From Granulicoccus phenolivorans DSM 17626 = NBRC 107789 = JCM 15570 (lineage in GTDB: Bacteria; Actinomycetota; Actinomycetes; Propionibacteriales; Propionibacteriaceae): 64,000 bases of DNA. The translations under genes were made by a program, and so were the position numbers. Of the stretch, positions 1-8,469 are shown piece after piece. The notes under the pieces are model-generated. The model did no database searches and had not been told where the DNA came from. It was given only the letters and a program-made list of their open reading frames with translations. Every line of letters begins with the position of its first letter. The stretch's first letter is position 1. The stretch covers positions 62,001-126,000 of the forward strand of contig NZ_AUHH01000001.1 in NCBI RefSeq assembly GCF_000423085.1, given 5' to 3'.

Positions 1-152
1 AGCACCGTGCCGGGGCCGGCGGTCCCGGCCCGGGCCCGGGCGGCCAGTTCGAGGTTGGTGGAGCCGATCTCGGGCAGCACCTCGATCTTCGACCACAATC
101 CGCCGCCCGCCGCGGCGAGGGCATGCTCGGTCAGCGCAGTGCGGGCAGTCAC
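1..152 (-). CDS. birA: Biotin--[acetyl-CoA-carboxylase] ligase, N-terminal part (cut by window edge)
   Basis: Reading the minus strand from a GTG at 152 gives an open frame to the window edge that contains the stretch [18 protein letters not shown]. The GSTN motif with a preceding hydrophobic strand is the N-terminal signature of the catalytic domain of biotin protein ligases, which biotinylate acyl-CoA carboxylases. There is no N-terminal DNA-binding domain, so it would be a monofunctional ligase. The gene is divergent from the carboxylase beta subunit at 223, the same arrangement as birA and accD5 in mycobacteria. Only about 50 residues are visible, so the call rests on that motif and on context. 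Confidence 0.8.
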   Translation of the reverse strand, partial: MTARTALTEHALAAAGGGLWSKIEVLPEIGSTNLELAARARAGTAGPGTV

Positions 153-209
153 GCCCTCGAGCCTAGCCGGAACTTTGGGACTTGGGACGCCCGCCGCAAT
201 CCCTGCCGC

Positions 210-215
210 TAGTCT
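210..215 (+). promoter_or_regulatory. -10 element TAGTCT of a leaderless promoter for accD
   Basis: TAGTCT lies 7 nt before the ATG at 223 and no Shine-Dalgarno sequence is present. This spacing puts transcription initiation at or next to the A of the start codon, the classic actinobacterial leaderless arrangement. It supports 223 as the true start rather than an in-frame upstream codon. Confidence 0.6.
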
Positions 216-222
216 GCACCCC

Positions 223-1794
223 ATGGACATCGATATCCACACGACTGCGGGCAAGATTGCCGACCTGGAGCGACGGATGGATGAGGCGCTGCATGCCGCC
301 TCCCCCGCCGCGGTGGAGAAGCAGCACGCCAAAGGCAAACTGACCGCTCGTGAGCGCATCGACCTCCTGTTGGACGAGGGTTCCTTCGCCGAGTTGGATC
401 AGTACTCCCGGCATCGCTCGACCGCGTTCGGGATGGAGAAGAAGCGGCCCTACGGCGACGGTGTGGTGGTCGGTACCGGCTCGATCAACGGTCGCCCGGT
501 CTGCGTGTTCTCCCAGGACGTGGCCATCTTCGGTGGCTCGCTGGGGCAGGTCTACGGCGAGAAGATCGTCAAGATCATCGACTTCGCGCTGAAGACGGGG
601 TGCCCGCTGATCGGCCTGAACGAGGGTGGCGGCGCCCGGATCCAGGAGGGCGTGGTGTCCCTGGGTCTGTACGGCGAGATCTTCCGACGCAATACCCGGG
701 CCTCCGGGGTGATCCCGCAGATCTCGATGATCATGGGCGCGGCCGCCGGCGGACACGTGTACTCCCCCGCGCTGACCGATTTCGTGGTGATGGTCGATCA
801 GACCTCGCAGATGTTCATCACCGGCCCCGAGGTGATCAAGACCGTCACCGGTGAGGACGTCTCGATGGAGGAGCTGGGTGGCGGGCGCACCCACAACACC
901 AAGTCGGGCAACGCCCACTATCTGGCCGCCGACGAGCAGGACGCGATCGACTACGTCCGAGACCTGATCAGCTTCCTGCCGCAGAACAACCTGGAGGATC
1001 CGCCGATCTTCGATGAGGAGGCGGACCTGAGCATCACCGAGCACGACCGGTCCCTGGACACGCTGATCCCGGATTCGCCGAACCAGCCCTACGACGTGAA
1101 GAAGATCGTCGAGGTCGTGCTGGACGATGAGGATTTCCTCGAGGTGTCCGAGCTGTTCGCCCCGAACATCGTCACCGGGTTCGGCCGCGTGGAGGGCCGC
1201 TCGGTCGGCATCGTGGCGAACCAGCCGATGCACTTCGCCGGCTGCCTCGACATCGATGCCTCGGAGAAGGCGGCCCGGTTCGTGCGTACCTGTGACGCGT
1301 TCAACATCCCGATCCTGACCTTCGTGGACGTGCCGGGCTTCCTGCCCGGCGTGGAGCAGGAGCATCAGGGCATCATCCGCCGCGGGGCGAAGCTGATCTA
1401 CGCGTACGCCGAGGCGACCGTGCCGCTGATCACGGTGATCACCCGCAAGGCGTACGGCGGCGCGTACGACGTGATGGCGTCCAAGCACCTCGGCGCCGAC
1501 ATCAACCTGGCCTGGCCGACCGCCCAGATCGCGGTGATGGGCGCCCAGGGTGCGGTCAACATCCTGTACCGCAAGGAACTGGCGGCCGCCTCGGATCCGG
1601 AGAGCCTGCGGGCGAAGCTGATCCAGGAGTACGACGACGAGCTGGCCAACCCCTATGTGGCCGCCGAGCGCGGCTACATCGATGCGGTGATCAAGCCGCA
1701 GGAGACGCGCAGCGAGATCGTGAAGATGCTGCGGCTGCTGCGGACCAAGCGGGAGACGCTGCCGCCGAAGAAGCACGGAAACATCCCGCTGTGA
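223..1794 (+). CDS. accD: Acyl-CoA (propionyl-CoA type) carboxylase beta subunit, carboxyltransferase
   Basis: The 523-residue protein is a biotin-dependent carboxyltransferase that moves CO2 from carboxybiotin to acetyl- or propionyl-CoA, in complex with the alpha subunit at 6580. Family signatures are the N-terminal [19 protein letters not shown] segment, GGGARIQEG, the oxyanion-hole region around [16 protein letters not shown], and the C-terminal [12 protein letters not shown] and [18 protein letters not shown] segments. The length is normal for PccB/AccD5. The ATG at 223 is chosen because a leaderless -10 sits just upstream and because the in-frame extension overlaps birA and is not family-like. 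The epsilon subunit follows 20 nt downstream. The exact acyl-CoA specificity cannot be fixed from sequence reading. Confidence 0.96.
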   Translation: MDIDIHTTAGKIADLERRMDEALHAASPAAVEKQHAKGKLTARERIDLLLDEGSFAELDQYSRHRSTAFGMEKKRPYGDGVVVGTGSINGRPVCVFSQDVAIFGGSLGQVYGEKIVKIIDFALKTGCPLIGLNEGGGARIQEGVVSLGLYGEIFRRNTRASGVIPQISMIMGAAAGGHVYSPALTDFVVMVDQTSQMFITGPEVIKTVTGEDVSMEELGGGRTHNTKSGNAHYLAADEQDAIDYVRDLISFLPQNNLEDPPIFDEEADLSITEHDRSLDTLIPDSPNQPYDVKKIVEVVLDDEDFLEVSELFAPNIVTGFGRVEGRSVGIVANQPMHFAGCLDIDASEKAARFVRTCDAFNIPILTFVDVPGFLPGVEQEHQGIIRRGAKLIYAYAEATVPLITVITRKAYGGAYDVMASKHLGADINLAWPTAQIAVMGAQGAVNILYRKELAAASDPESLRAKLIQEYDDELANPYVAAERGYIDAVIKPQETRSEIVKMLRLLRTKRETLPPKKHGNIPL

Positions 1795-1814
1795 CCGGCG
1801 GAGGAGAGCAGGCC

Positions 1815-2039
1815 ATGACCGAACAGCAGAAGCCGCCGGTGATCGAGGTCGTTGCCGGGTCGCCGACACCGGAGGAGATCGCGGCGATCGTGACCGTCGT
1901 CTCGGCGCTGGCGGCCGCCCCCGCGGAGGAGAAGGCCGTCGACCAGCCCCGGGTGGGTGGCTGGCGCTCCTACTACCGGGCGCTGCGCCGGCCGTTCGTA
2001 CACGGGCCGGGCGCCTGGCGGACCATCCCCGGGTTCTGA
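1815..2039 (+). CDS. accE: Acyl-CoA carboxylase epsilon subunit
   Basis: This 74-residue protein matches the actinobacterial AccE pattern: an N-terminal VIEVVAGSPTPEEIAAIVTVVSAL segment followed by a Trp/Arg-rich tail ending GPGAWRTIPGF. Epsilon subunits bind the carboxyltransferase beta subunit and stimulate the holoenzyme in actinomycetes. The ATG at 1815 is preceded by GAGGAGAG with good spacing. A GTG at 1791 that overlaps the accD stop is in frame but has poorer support. Its position between accD and maf matches accD5-accE5-maf of mycobacteria. Confidence 0.88.
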   Translation: MTEQQKPPVIEVVAGSPTPEEIAAIVTVVSALAAAPAEEKAVDQPRVGGWRSYYRALRRPFVHGPGAWRTIPGF

Positions 2040-2043
2040 GCCG

Positions 2044-2631
2044 GTGCCGGCGCTGCGGGTGGTCCTGGCCTCGGCCTCCCCGGCCCGGGCGCTGACCCTG
2101 CGCCACGCGGGCCTCGACCCGGAGATCGTCGTCTCCGGGGTCGACGAGGACGGGGTGTCGGGTACGCCGGCCGAGCAGGTCACCGAACTCGCCGTCCGCA
2201 AGGGCCGCGCGGTGGCTCCCCGGGTCGGCCCGGACACGCTGGTGATCGCCTGCGATTCCATGCTCGAGTTCGCCGGGGAGACCCTGGGCAAGCCCGGCAC
2301 CACGGCAGCGGTCGAGGCGCTGTGGCGTCGGCTGCGCGGCAATCGCGGGCTGCTGCACACCGGCCACTACGTCGCCCACGCCGGCCGGGAGGCGACCGCG
2401 GTCGGGACGACGGTGGTCCACTTCGCCGAGGTGAGCGATGCCGAGATTGTGGCGTACGCGGCCACCGGGGAACCCCAGCGAGTCGCCGGCGGATTCGCGA
2501 TCGACGGGCGCGGCGGCGCTTTCGTGACCCGGATCGAGGGCGATCACGCGAACGTGGTCGGGGTCAGTCTGCCGCTGCTGCGGGACCTGGTCGGGGGCCT
2601 GGGTCTGGTCTGGTCGGATCTGTGGGTGTGA
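2044..2631 (+). CDS. maf: Maf-like nucleoside triphosphate pyrophosphatase
   Basis: The 195-residue protein begins at a GTG 5 nt after the accE stop. It carries the Maf signatures: LASASPARALTLRHAGL at the N-terminus (usually SxSPRR, so the second Arg position is altered here), then DTLVIACDSMLEFAGETLGKPGT with the catalytic Asp region, and AGGFAIDGRGGAFV. Maf proteins hydrolyse non-canonical or modified nucleotides to monophosphates and have been linked to septum inhibition. It is co-transcribed with the carboxylase subunits by spacing. Confidence 0.9.
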   Translation: MPALRVVLASASPARALTLRHAGLDPEIVVSGVDEDGVSGTPAEQVTELAVRKGRAVAPRVGPDTLVIACDSMLEFAGETLGKPGTTAAVEALWRRLRGNRGLLHTGHYVAHAGREATAVGTTVVHFAEVSDAEIVAYAATGEPQRVAGGFAIDGRGGAFVTRIEGDHANVVGVSLPLLRDLVGGLGLVWSDLWV

Positions 2632-2680
2632 CCGCGCCGTCGTGAGTTGTGGCCGCCGAGCCGGTAGCCTCGACAACGTC

Positions 2681-3640
2681 ATGAGTACCAATGCCGAAGG
2701 GCCCGCGTCCGCCTCCAGCGCGCCCAGTGTCCCCGCCGAGGCCCCGCCGAACCATCGTCTGCCCGCCTGGCTGCGGGCGATGCGGCCCCGCCAGTGGGTG
2801 AAGAACGTCCTCGTTTTCGCGGCCCCGTTGACCGCGGGCCGGATCCTGGAACCGGCGGTGCTGATCCCCGCCGTGCTCGCCTTCGTCGCGTTCTGCCTGA
2901 TCAGCGCGACGATCTATCTGCTCAACGACGCCAAGGATGTCGCCGAGGATCGGCTGCATCCGCGCAAGCGCTACCGGCCGATCGCCGCCGGGGAGCTGAA
3001 GCTGCCGGTGGCGTACGCGATGGCGGTGGTGTGCTGCGCCGCCGGGCTGGTGCTGGGCTTCTGGGTGGCCCGCGATCTGGGCACGGTGCTCTCGGTGTAT
3101 CTGATCCTGCAGTTGCTCTACACCCAGTTCCTCAAGCATCAGCCGATCATCGACCTGGCCATGGTCGCCTCCGGCTTCCTGCTGCGGATGATGGCCGGCG
3201 GTGCGGCCACCCATATTCCCTTGTCGGCCTGGTTCCTCCTGGTCGCCGCGTTCGGGTCGCTGTTCATGGTGGCCGGCAAGCGCTACTCGGAACTGGTGGT
3301 GCTGGGTGCCGACGCCGGCACCCGGAAGTCGCTGAAGGCCTACACGGTGTCCTACCTGCGTTTCGCCTGGCACCTGTCGGCGGCGATCACGGTGATGTCG
3401 TACTGCCTGTGGGCGATCGGTGGCCCGCTCCCCCAGGGGCAGCCGATCGGCTCCGGCGGGTTGTGGGGCCTGCCCTGGGCCACGCTGTCGATCATTCCCT
3501 TCGTCCTCGGCCTGCTGCAGTACGCCCTGGAGGTGGATCGTGGCGACGCCGGGGAGCCGGAGGATGTGGTCCTCAACCACCGGCCGCTGCAGATCTCGGG
3601 GCTGCTCTGGCTGCTGTGTATCGTGGCCATGTTCTTCTGA
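2681..3640 (+). CDS. UbiA-family decaprenyl-phosphate phosphoribosyltransferase-like membrane protein
   Basis: The 319-residue polytopic protein has the RPRQWVKNVLVFAAPL opening typical of decaprenyl-phosphate 5-phosphoribosyltransferases and the first Asp-rich motif NDAKDVAEDR, followed by RYRPIAAGEL. The second family region is around GKRYSEL. In mycobacteria the homologue (Rv3806c) makes the donor for cell-wall arabinan, using PRPP and polyprenyl phosphate. Other UbiA proteins prenylate quinones, but the opening motif favours the phosphoribosyl group. The ATG at 2681 is preferred; a GTG at 2642 would add 13 residues with no conserved character. About nine hydrophobic segments are visible. 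Confidence 0.82.
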   Translation: MSTNAEGPASASSAPSVPAEAPPNHRLPAWLRAMRPRQWVKNVLVFAAPLTAGRILEPAVLIPAVLAFVAFCLISATIYLLNDAKDVAEDRLHPRKRYRPIAAGELKLPVAYAMAVVCCAAGLVLGFWVARDLGTVLSVYLILQLLYTQFLKHQPIIDLAMVASGFLLRMMAGGAATHIPLSAWFLLVAAFGSLFMVAGKRYSELVVLGADAGTRKSLKAYTVSYLRFAWHLSAAITVMSYCLWAIGGPLPQGQPIGSGGLWGLPWATLSIIPFVLGLLQYALEVDRGDAGEPEDVVLNHRPLQISGLLWLLCIVAMFF

Positions 3641-3673
3641 CCCAGGGTCTCGACTCAGGATGAGGGCTGCCCG

Positions 3674-4759
3674 ATGACACCGTCCACCTCCCACGATGCC
3701 CCGATCGCTGCCGCGGAGGTGTCCCTGGCCCGGATCGTCGCGCAGCGGCTGGCCCGCAACCCGGCCGCCACCCCCGGCGAGACGATCGCCTGGCTGGGCT
3801 GCCTGCAGGCTCAGGACCTCCCCGGCGCGCTGACCTCGCTCGCGCTGCGTACCGAGGCCACCGATCAGCAGGTGGTGGACGCGTTCAACGATGCCACGGT
3901 GGTCCGCAGTTGGCCGATGCGGGGCACGCTGCATCTGGTGCACGGTGCCGATGTCGGCTGGATGTCGGAGGTCACCGCCCCACGGATGGATGCCAAGGCG
4001 GCCAAGCGTCGACAGAATCTGGGGATCGACGAGGCAATGATCGAGCGGGCCGGTGCCCTGGTGGAATCGGCGTACGCCGAGGTGGGCCCGCTCACCCGTT
4101 CCGAAATCGTCTCCTTGTGGGAACCCGACGGGTTCAGCGAGGTGGCCGGGCGCGCCTATCACCTGCTGCATCTGCTGTGCTATCGCGGCCTGCTGGTGCA
4201 GGGGCCGTTGCGCGGCCGCGAGCAGTGCTTCGTCACCCAGGCCGACTGGATCACCGAGCCCCGGGTGCCGGCCGACCGGGAGCAGGCGCTGGCCTGGTGG
4301 GCCACGGCGTACTTCCGCTCGCACGGCCCGGCCACGATCAAGGACTTCACCCGCTGGACCGACCTGACCACCAAGGACGCCCGGCTCGGGATCGCCGCCG
4401 CCGGTGCGGCGCTGCTGGCGCGCCGGATCGACGGGGTCGAGCACTGGATGGATCCCGCGCTGCCCGACCGGCTGGCCGAGCACCGGGAGCAGGCGGGCCG
4501 GGTGCTGCTGCTGCCCGGCTTCGACGAGCTGATCCTGGGGTACCGCGACCGCAGTGCCACGGTCGCGCCGGAGCACGAACAGTTTCTCGCCCCCGGCGGC
4601 AACGGGGTGTTCCGGCCGACGGTGATCAGTGCGGGCCGGGTGGTCGGCACCTGGCGGCGCAGTGGGGACGCCATTGCCGCGGTCGGGATGGCCGATCGGT
4701 TGCCCGACCCGGAGGTGTTGCAGCCGCTGCTGGACGAGCTGCCGCGCCCGCTCGGTTGA
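3674..4759 (+). CDS. Winged-helix DNA-binding domain protein (HTH_42 / YcaQ-like family)
   Basis: The 361-residue protein has the features of the actinobacterial winged-helix family PF06224: an N-terminal LGCLQAQDLPGALTSLALR segment, then RSWPMRGTLHLV, and a C-terminal LLPGFDELILGYRDRSA region. Members are related to YcaQ/AlkX-type proteins implicated in interstrand crosslink repair, but many are uncharacterised, and no catalytic role is assigned here. It starts 33 nt after the UbiA gene and ends convergent with corA, 7 nt away. Confidence 0.8.
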   Translation: MTPSTSHDAPIAAAEVSLARIVAQRLARNPAATPGETIAWLGCLQAQDLPGALTSLALRTEATDQQVVDAFNDATVVRSWPMRGTLHLVHGADVGWMSEVTAPRMDAKAAKRRQNLGIDEAMIERAGALVESAYAEVGPLTRSEIVSLWEPDGFSEVAGRAYHLLHLLCYRGLLVQGPLRGREQCFVTQADWITEPRVPADREQALAWWATAYFRSHGPATIKDFTRWTDLTTKDARLGIAAAGAALLARRIDGVEHWMDPALPDRLAEHREQAGRVLLLPGFDELILGYRDRSATVAPEHEQFLAPGGNGVFRPTVISAGRVVGTWRRSGDAIAAVGMADRLPDPEVLQPLLDELPRPLG

Positions 4760-4766
4760 GCCGGGC

Positions 4767-5789
4767 TCAGATCCAGTCGTAGTGCCGCAGCACCAGGTAC
4801 AACCCGAGTGAGCCGAACACGACCATCGCGGCACTGAGGTAGAGCCCCAGCGGCTGGCTGAACCCGGGATAGGGCACGTTCTGTCCGAACCAGCCGGTCA
4901 CCGCCGTCGGCACCGCGATCACCGCGGCCCAGCCGGCGAGTTTCTTCATCACCACGTTGAGCCGCTCGTCGGTCAGCGACAGATTCGCCTCGAACACCGA
5001 GGTGATCATGTCCCGCAGCGACTCGACCCAGTCGCTGGCCCGCAGCACGTGGTCCTCCAGGTCGGCGTAATAGCCGCGCAGCACCGGGCGCGACTCGGTG
5101 CCCAGGTGGCGCTGCAGCGTGTTCACCACTTCGCGCATCGGCAGCACCACCCGACGCAGTTCCACCAGTTCCTTGCGGCCGCGGTAGATCGTGGGGATCC
5201 ACTCCTCCCCGGTGTTCCCGTTGAACAGGTCGCTCTCCAGCGTCTCGATCCGGTCGCTGAGCAGTTGAATCATCTCGAAGTGCTGATCGACGATCAGGTC
5301 GAGCAGCCCGTACGCGAGTGCCCCGGTTCCCCCCTCGGCAAGCAGTTCGGTGTCACTGGCCCAGCGCCGCTGCAACTCCTCCAGATCCAGTCCGCCGGTG
5401 CCCAGGCGTATCGTGATCAGGCCGTTGGGCAGGATGAACGCCGAGATCCGGTGTCGCTGCAGTCGCGAGTCATGGCTGGAAGCCGAGGACGAGGCCTTCT
5501 CGAAGGTGGCGGTGTACACGGTGAGGAAGGCATATCCGGGATGGCGGGTCGCCTTGGCCCGCTCCGCCGCCGCCACCGCGTCCTCGATCGCGAGCGGGTC
5601 CAGCCCGACCTCCTGGGCCAGTTCGAGCAGGGTCGCGTGATCGGGATCGACAATGTCGCACCAGGACAGCGCCTGGGGATCGGCCAGGATCTCCCCGATC
5701 TCGGAAATTCCCCCGGCGACCGCGACGGGCTCGCCCAGTCCGCCGTCCTCGTCGCGATCCCAGCGGATAATGCGGTGTTCGGTGTCCAC
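4767..5789 (-). CDS. corA: CorA-family magnesium/cobalt transporter
   Basis: The 340-residue protein has a large acidic cytoplasmic N-terminal domain and two C-terminal transmembrane helices separated by WFGQNVPYPGF, the position of the family's periplasmic signature. The canonical GMN is GQN here. CorA pentamers conduct Mg2+ and Co2+ down the membrane potential; GxN variants also occur in Zn-transporting relatives, so ion selectivity is uncertain. The GTG at 5789 is chosen because a CATGAT hexamer lies 6 nt upstream (leaderless pattern) and longer frames would run into the divergent gene at 5851. Confidence 0.9.
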   Translation of the reverse strand: MDTEHRIIRWDRDEDGGLGEPVAVAGGISEIGEILADPQALSWCDIVDPDHATLLELAQEVGLDPLAIEDAVAAAERAKATRHPGYAFLTVYTATFEKASSSASSHDSRLQRHRISAFILPNGLITIRLGTGGLDLEELQRRWASDTELLAEGGTGALAYGLLDLIVDQHFEMIQLLSDRIETLESDLFNGNTGEEWIPTIYRGRKELVELRRVVLPMREVVNTLQRHLGTESRPVLRGYYADLEDHVLRASDWVESLRDMITSVFEANLSLTDERLNVVMKKLAGWAAVIAVPTAVTGWFGQNVPYPGFSQPLGLYLSAAMVVFGSLGLYLVLRHYDWI

Positions 5790-5850
5790 CGGTCCATCAT
5801 GGAGCACCGGGAAATGATCGGGCTGGTGGCGCGCGTGGCAGACTGTGCAG

Positions 5851-6480
5851 GTGCGCATCGATCTGAACGGAAATGTTGGGGAGTCCTTCGGGTCCTGGAC
5901 CGCCGGTGAGGACGGGTCCATGCTCCGGGTCGTGACGACGGCGAACGTCGCCTGCGGGTTCCATGCCGGCGACCCCACCGCGATGCACGGGGCCTGTCTG
6001 GTGGCGGTGCAGCGTCGGCTGCGGATCGGTGCCCTGGTCGGCTACCGGGATCTGCACGGCTTCGGGGAGCGCTACCTCGCCATCGATCCGGAGGACCTGC
6101 TCAACGAGGTGATCTATCAGTTGGGTGCCCTGGACGGGATCGCGCTCAGTGTCGGGGGCAAGCTCGCCTGCGTCCGCCTGGCCGGTGCCCTGGGCGAGGC
6201 GGTCAGCCAGAATCCGGAGCAGGCCAATGCGGTGATCGACGCGATCAAGGCCTACGACGACTCGCTCACCCTGATCGTGAAGCAGGGTTCCTGGTTCGCC
6301 CACCTGGCCGACACGTCCGCGCTCGAGACCGTGGTCGAGGCGGATGCGACCACCCCGCAACTGGTCGAGGAGGCGCTGGTGGCCGTACGGTCCGGCGCGG
6401 TCGGGTCGTTGCATCTGGGTCCGGAAACGATGGAGGTACGCCAGTACCTGAATGAGATCGGCGTCACAGTCGGTTCCTGA
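5851..6480 (+). CDS. LamB/YcsF (PxpA-like) family protein, divergent and shortened
   Basis: The N-terminal half (RIDLNGNVGESFGSW, then TANVACGFHAGDPTAMHGA) is clearly of the LamB/YcsF family, whose characterised member PxpA is a subunit of 5-oxoprolinase. The protein has 209 residues against about 250 in the family. The GAHP motif is replaced by GALV, the VKPHG motif by VRLAG, and the EVFADRxY segment is missing. No pxpB or pxpC partner is nearby. The fold may be kept, but the usual catalytic or metal residues are not. The GTG at 5851 fits the family start and has CAGACT 6 nt upstream. It is separated from corA by a 61-nt divergent gap. Confidence 0.7.
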   Translation: MRIDLNGNVGESFGSWTAGEDGSMLRVVTTANVACGFHAGDPTAMHGACLVAVQRRLRIGALVGYRDLHGFGERYLAIDPEDLLNEVIYQLGALDGIALSVGGKLACVRLAGALGEAVSQNPEQANAVIDAIKAYDDSLTLIVKQGSWFAHLADTSALETVVEADATTPQLVEEALVAVRSGAVGSLHLGPETMEVRQYLNEIGVTVGS

Positions 6481-6495
6481 TCCTGTTTTGACCAA

Positions 6496-6527
6496 CAGGT
6501 GCGCACCTGCCCAGTGCCCCCTAGACT
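6496..6527 (+). promoter_or_regulatory. Palindrome CAGGTGCGCACCTG and -10 TAGACT upstream of the carboxylase alpha gene
   Basis: A perfect 14-bp palindrome (6496-6509) lies 12 bp upstream of TAGACT (6522-6527), a good actinobacterial -10. The palindrome therefore covers the -35 region, where a repressor would block initiation. The transcript would carry a leader of about 45 nt ending in a GGAGGA ribosome binding site before 6580. No regulator is identified. Confidence 0.45.
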
Positions 6528-6579
6528 CCGATCTGGAGTGCCCGCCGCACTGTCGGGCGGGCAGGAAGCAGGAGGAACC

Positions 6580-8364
6580 GTGGCCATCAGCAAGGTACTC
6601 ATCGCCAACCGCGGCGAAATCGCGGTGCGGGTCATCCGCGCCGCCGCCGACTCGGGTCTGGGCAGCGTAGCCATCTACGCCGATGCCGATGCCGATGCCC
6701 TGTTCGTCACGCTGGCCGACGAGGCGTACGCCCTCAACGGCACGACCCCGGCACAGACCTACCTCGACATCGCCAAGATCCTGGAGATCGCCGAACGCTC
6801 CGGCGCCGACGCGGTGCATCCCGGCTATGGGTTCCTCGCTGAGAACGCCGACTTCGCCCAGGCCGTGATCGATGCCGGGCTGACCTGGATCGGTCCGCCG
6901 CCGGCGGCGATCACCGCCCTCGGCGACAAGGTCGAGGCCCGGCACATCGCGAACAAGGTGGGCGCGCCACTGGTCCCGGGCACCAAGGATCCGGTCGCCA
7001 ACGCCGATGAGGTGATCGCTTTCGCCGAGGAGCACGGGATGCCGATCGCGATCAAGGCCGCCTTCGGTGGCGGTGGTCGTGGCCTCAAGGTGGCCCGGGA
7101 GAAGTCCGAGATCCGCGACCTGTACGAGTCCGCGGTCCGCGAGGCGACCACCGCTTTCGGTCGCGGCGAATGCTTCGTGGAGCGCTACCTGGACAAGCCG
7201 CGCCACGTGGAGACCCAGTGCCTGGCCGACAGCCACGGCAACGTGGTGGTGGTCTCCACCCGCGACTGCTCGCTGCAGCGCCGGCACCAGAAGCTGGTCG
7301 AGGAGGCCCCGGCGCCGTTCCTGTCGCCGGAGCAGATCGACCGGCTCTACACCTCCTCCAAGGCGATCCTGACCGAGGCCGGGTACGTCGGGGCCGGCAC
7401 CTGTGAGTTCCTCGTCGGCCAGGACGGCACCATCTCCTTCCTGGAGGTCAACACCCGGCTCCAGGTGGAGCATCCGGTCTCCGAGGAGGTCTCCGGCCTG
7501 GACCTGGTCCGCGAGATGTTCCGCATCGCCGACGGCGAGGAACTCGGCTACGGCGACCCCGAAATCACCGGCCACTCGATCGAGTTCCGGATCAACGCCG
7601 AGGACGCCGGGCGCAACTTCATGCCCGCCCCCGGCACCCTGACCGAATGGCATCCGCCGCTGGGCCCCGGCGTCCGGGTCGACGAGGGCTATGAGAAGGG
7701 CATGACCGTGCCCGGCTCCTTCGACTCGCTGGTCGCCAAGATCATCGTGACCGGGGCCAGCCGGGAGCAGGCCATCCAGCGTGCCCGCCGGGCCCTCAAG
7801 GAGACCCGGATCGACGGCATGCCGACGGTGATCCCGTTCCACCGGCAGATCCTGCTCGAGCCGGCCTACCTGGCCACCGGCGACGCCGGATTCGCGGTGC
7901 ACACCCGCTGGATCGAGACCGAGTTCGACAACCGGATCGAACCGTTCGAGGCGCCGGCGGCGACCGAGGAGGAAGCCGAGGCGGCCGCGAAGAGCACCGT
8001 GGTCGTCGAGGTGAACGGCAAGCGGGTCGAGGTCAAGCTGCCGGCCACGCTGGGCAGCGTCGCCGCACCGGCCGCGGCGAAGGCCAAGAAGCCCAAGCGG
8101 GCCAAGAGCGACACCGCGGTGAAGCAGGTCTCCTCCAATGCGCTCACTTGCCCGATGCAGGGCACGATCGTCAAGGTCGCGGTCAACGAGGGCGACACCG
8201 TCAGCGAGGGCGACCTGATCGTGGTGCTGGAGGCGATGAAGATGGAACAGCCGATCAGCGCCCACCGTTCGGGGGTGATCACCGGCCTGAACGCCGCCCA
8301 GGGGGCGACCGTGTCCAGCGGCACCGTGCTCTGCGAGATCATCGACGGGCCCGAGCAGGACTGA
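6580..8364 (+). CDS. accA: Acyl-CoA carboxylase alpha subunit (biotin carboxylase + biotin carboxyl carrier domain)
   Basis: The 594-residue protein combines an N-terminal ATP-grasp biotin carboxylase ([30 protein letters not shown], the glycine-rich loop [25 protein letters not shown]) with a C-terminal biotinyl domain carrying [10 protein letters not shown], where the second Lys receives biotin. An Ala/Lys-rich linker near residues 495-520 joins the two. It matches AccA3/PccA of actinobacteria in length and order and pairs with accD and accE upstream. The start is GTG 6580 behind GGAGGA. Confidence 0.96.
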   Translation: MAISKVLIANRGEIAVRVIRAAADSGLGSVAIYADADADALFVTLADEAYALNGTTPAQTYLDIAKILEIAERSGADAVHPGYGFLAENADFAQAVIDAGLTWIGPPPAAITALGDKVEARHIANKVGAPLVPGTKDPVANADEVIAFAEEHGMPIAIKAAFGGGGRGLKVAREKSEIRDLYESAVREATTAFGRGECFVERYLDKPRHVETQCLADSHGNVVVVSTRDCSLQRRHQKLVEEAPAPFLSPEQIDRLYTSSKAILTEAGYVGAGTCEFLVGQDGTISFLEVNTRLQVEHPVSEEVSGLDLVREMFRIADGEELGYGDPEITGHSIEFRINAEDAGRNFMPAPGTLTEWHPPLGPGVRVDEGYEKGMTVPGSFDSLVAKIIVTGASREQAIQRARRALKETRIDGMPTVIPFHRQILLEPAYLATGDAGFAVHTRWIETEFDNRIEPFEAPAATEEEAEAAAKSTVVVEVNGKRVEVKLPATLGSVAAPAAAKAKKPKRAKSDTAVKQVSSNALTCPMQGTIVKVAVNEGDTVSEGDLIVVLEAMKMEQPISAHRSGVITGLNAAQGATVSSGTVLCEIIDGPEQD

Positions 8365-8379
8365 TCCACCGGCCACCAC

Positions 8380-8420
8380 GGACGCCTCGGACCGATCGGG
8401 TCCGGGGCGTCCCGTGTTTT
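8380..8420 (+). terminator. Rho-independent terminator after the carboxylase alpha gene
   Basis: GGACGCC-T-CGGACC pairs with GGTCCG-G-GGCGTCC around a short GATCG loop, followed by CGTGTTTT. The stem begins 15 nt after the stop codon at 8364. Confidence 0.85.
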
Positions 8421-8469
8421 GCCCTGAGTCCGGTTGGCCCCTCCAGCCGAACACGGCAGAATAGAGGGT

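Noticed and set aside
7-222. In-frame 72-codon upstream extension of the carboxylase beta gene
   Set aside because: It overlaps birA on the other strand, has no family similarity and lacks a start signal, whereas ATG 223 has a leaderless -10 at the right distance.
163-2691. Very long open frame antisense to accD, accE and maf
   Set aside because: Long antisense frames are expected in GC-rich codon-biased DNA; the protein is Arg/Gly/His-rich with no recognisable motif, and the plus-strand genes are certain.
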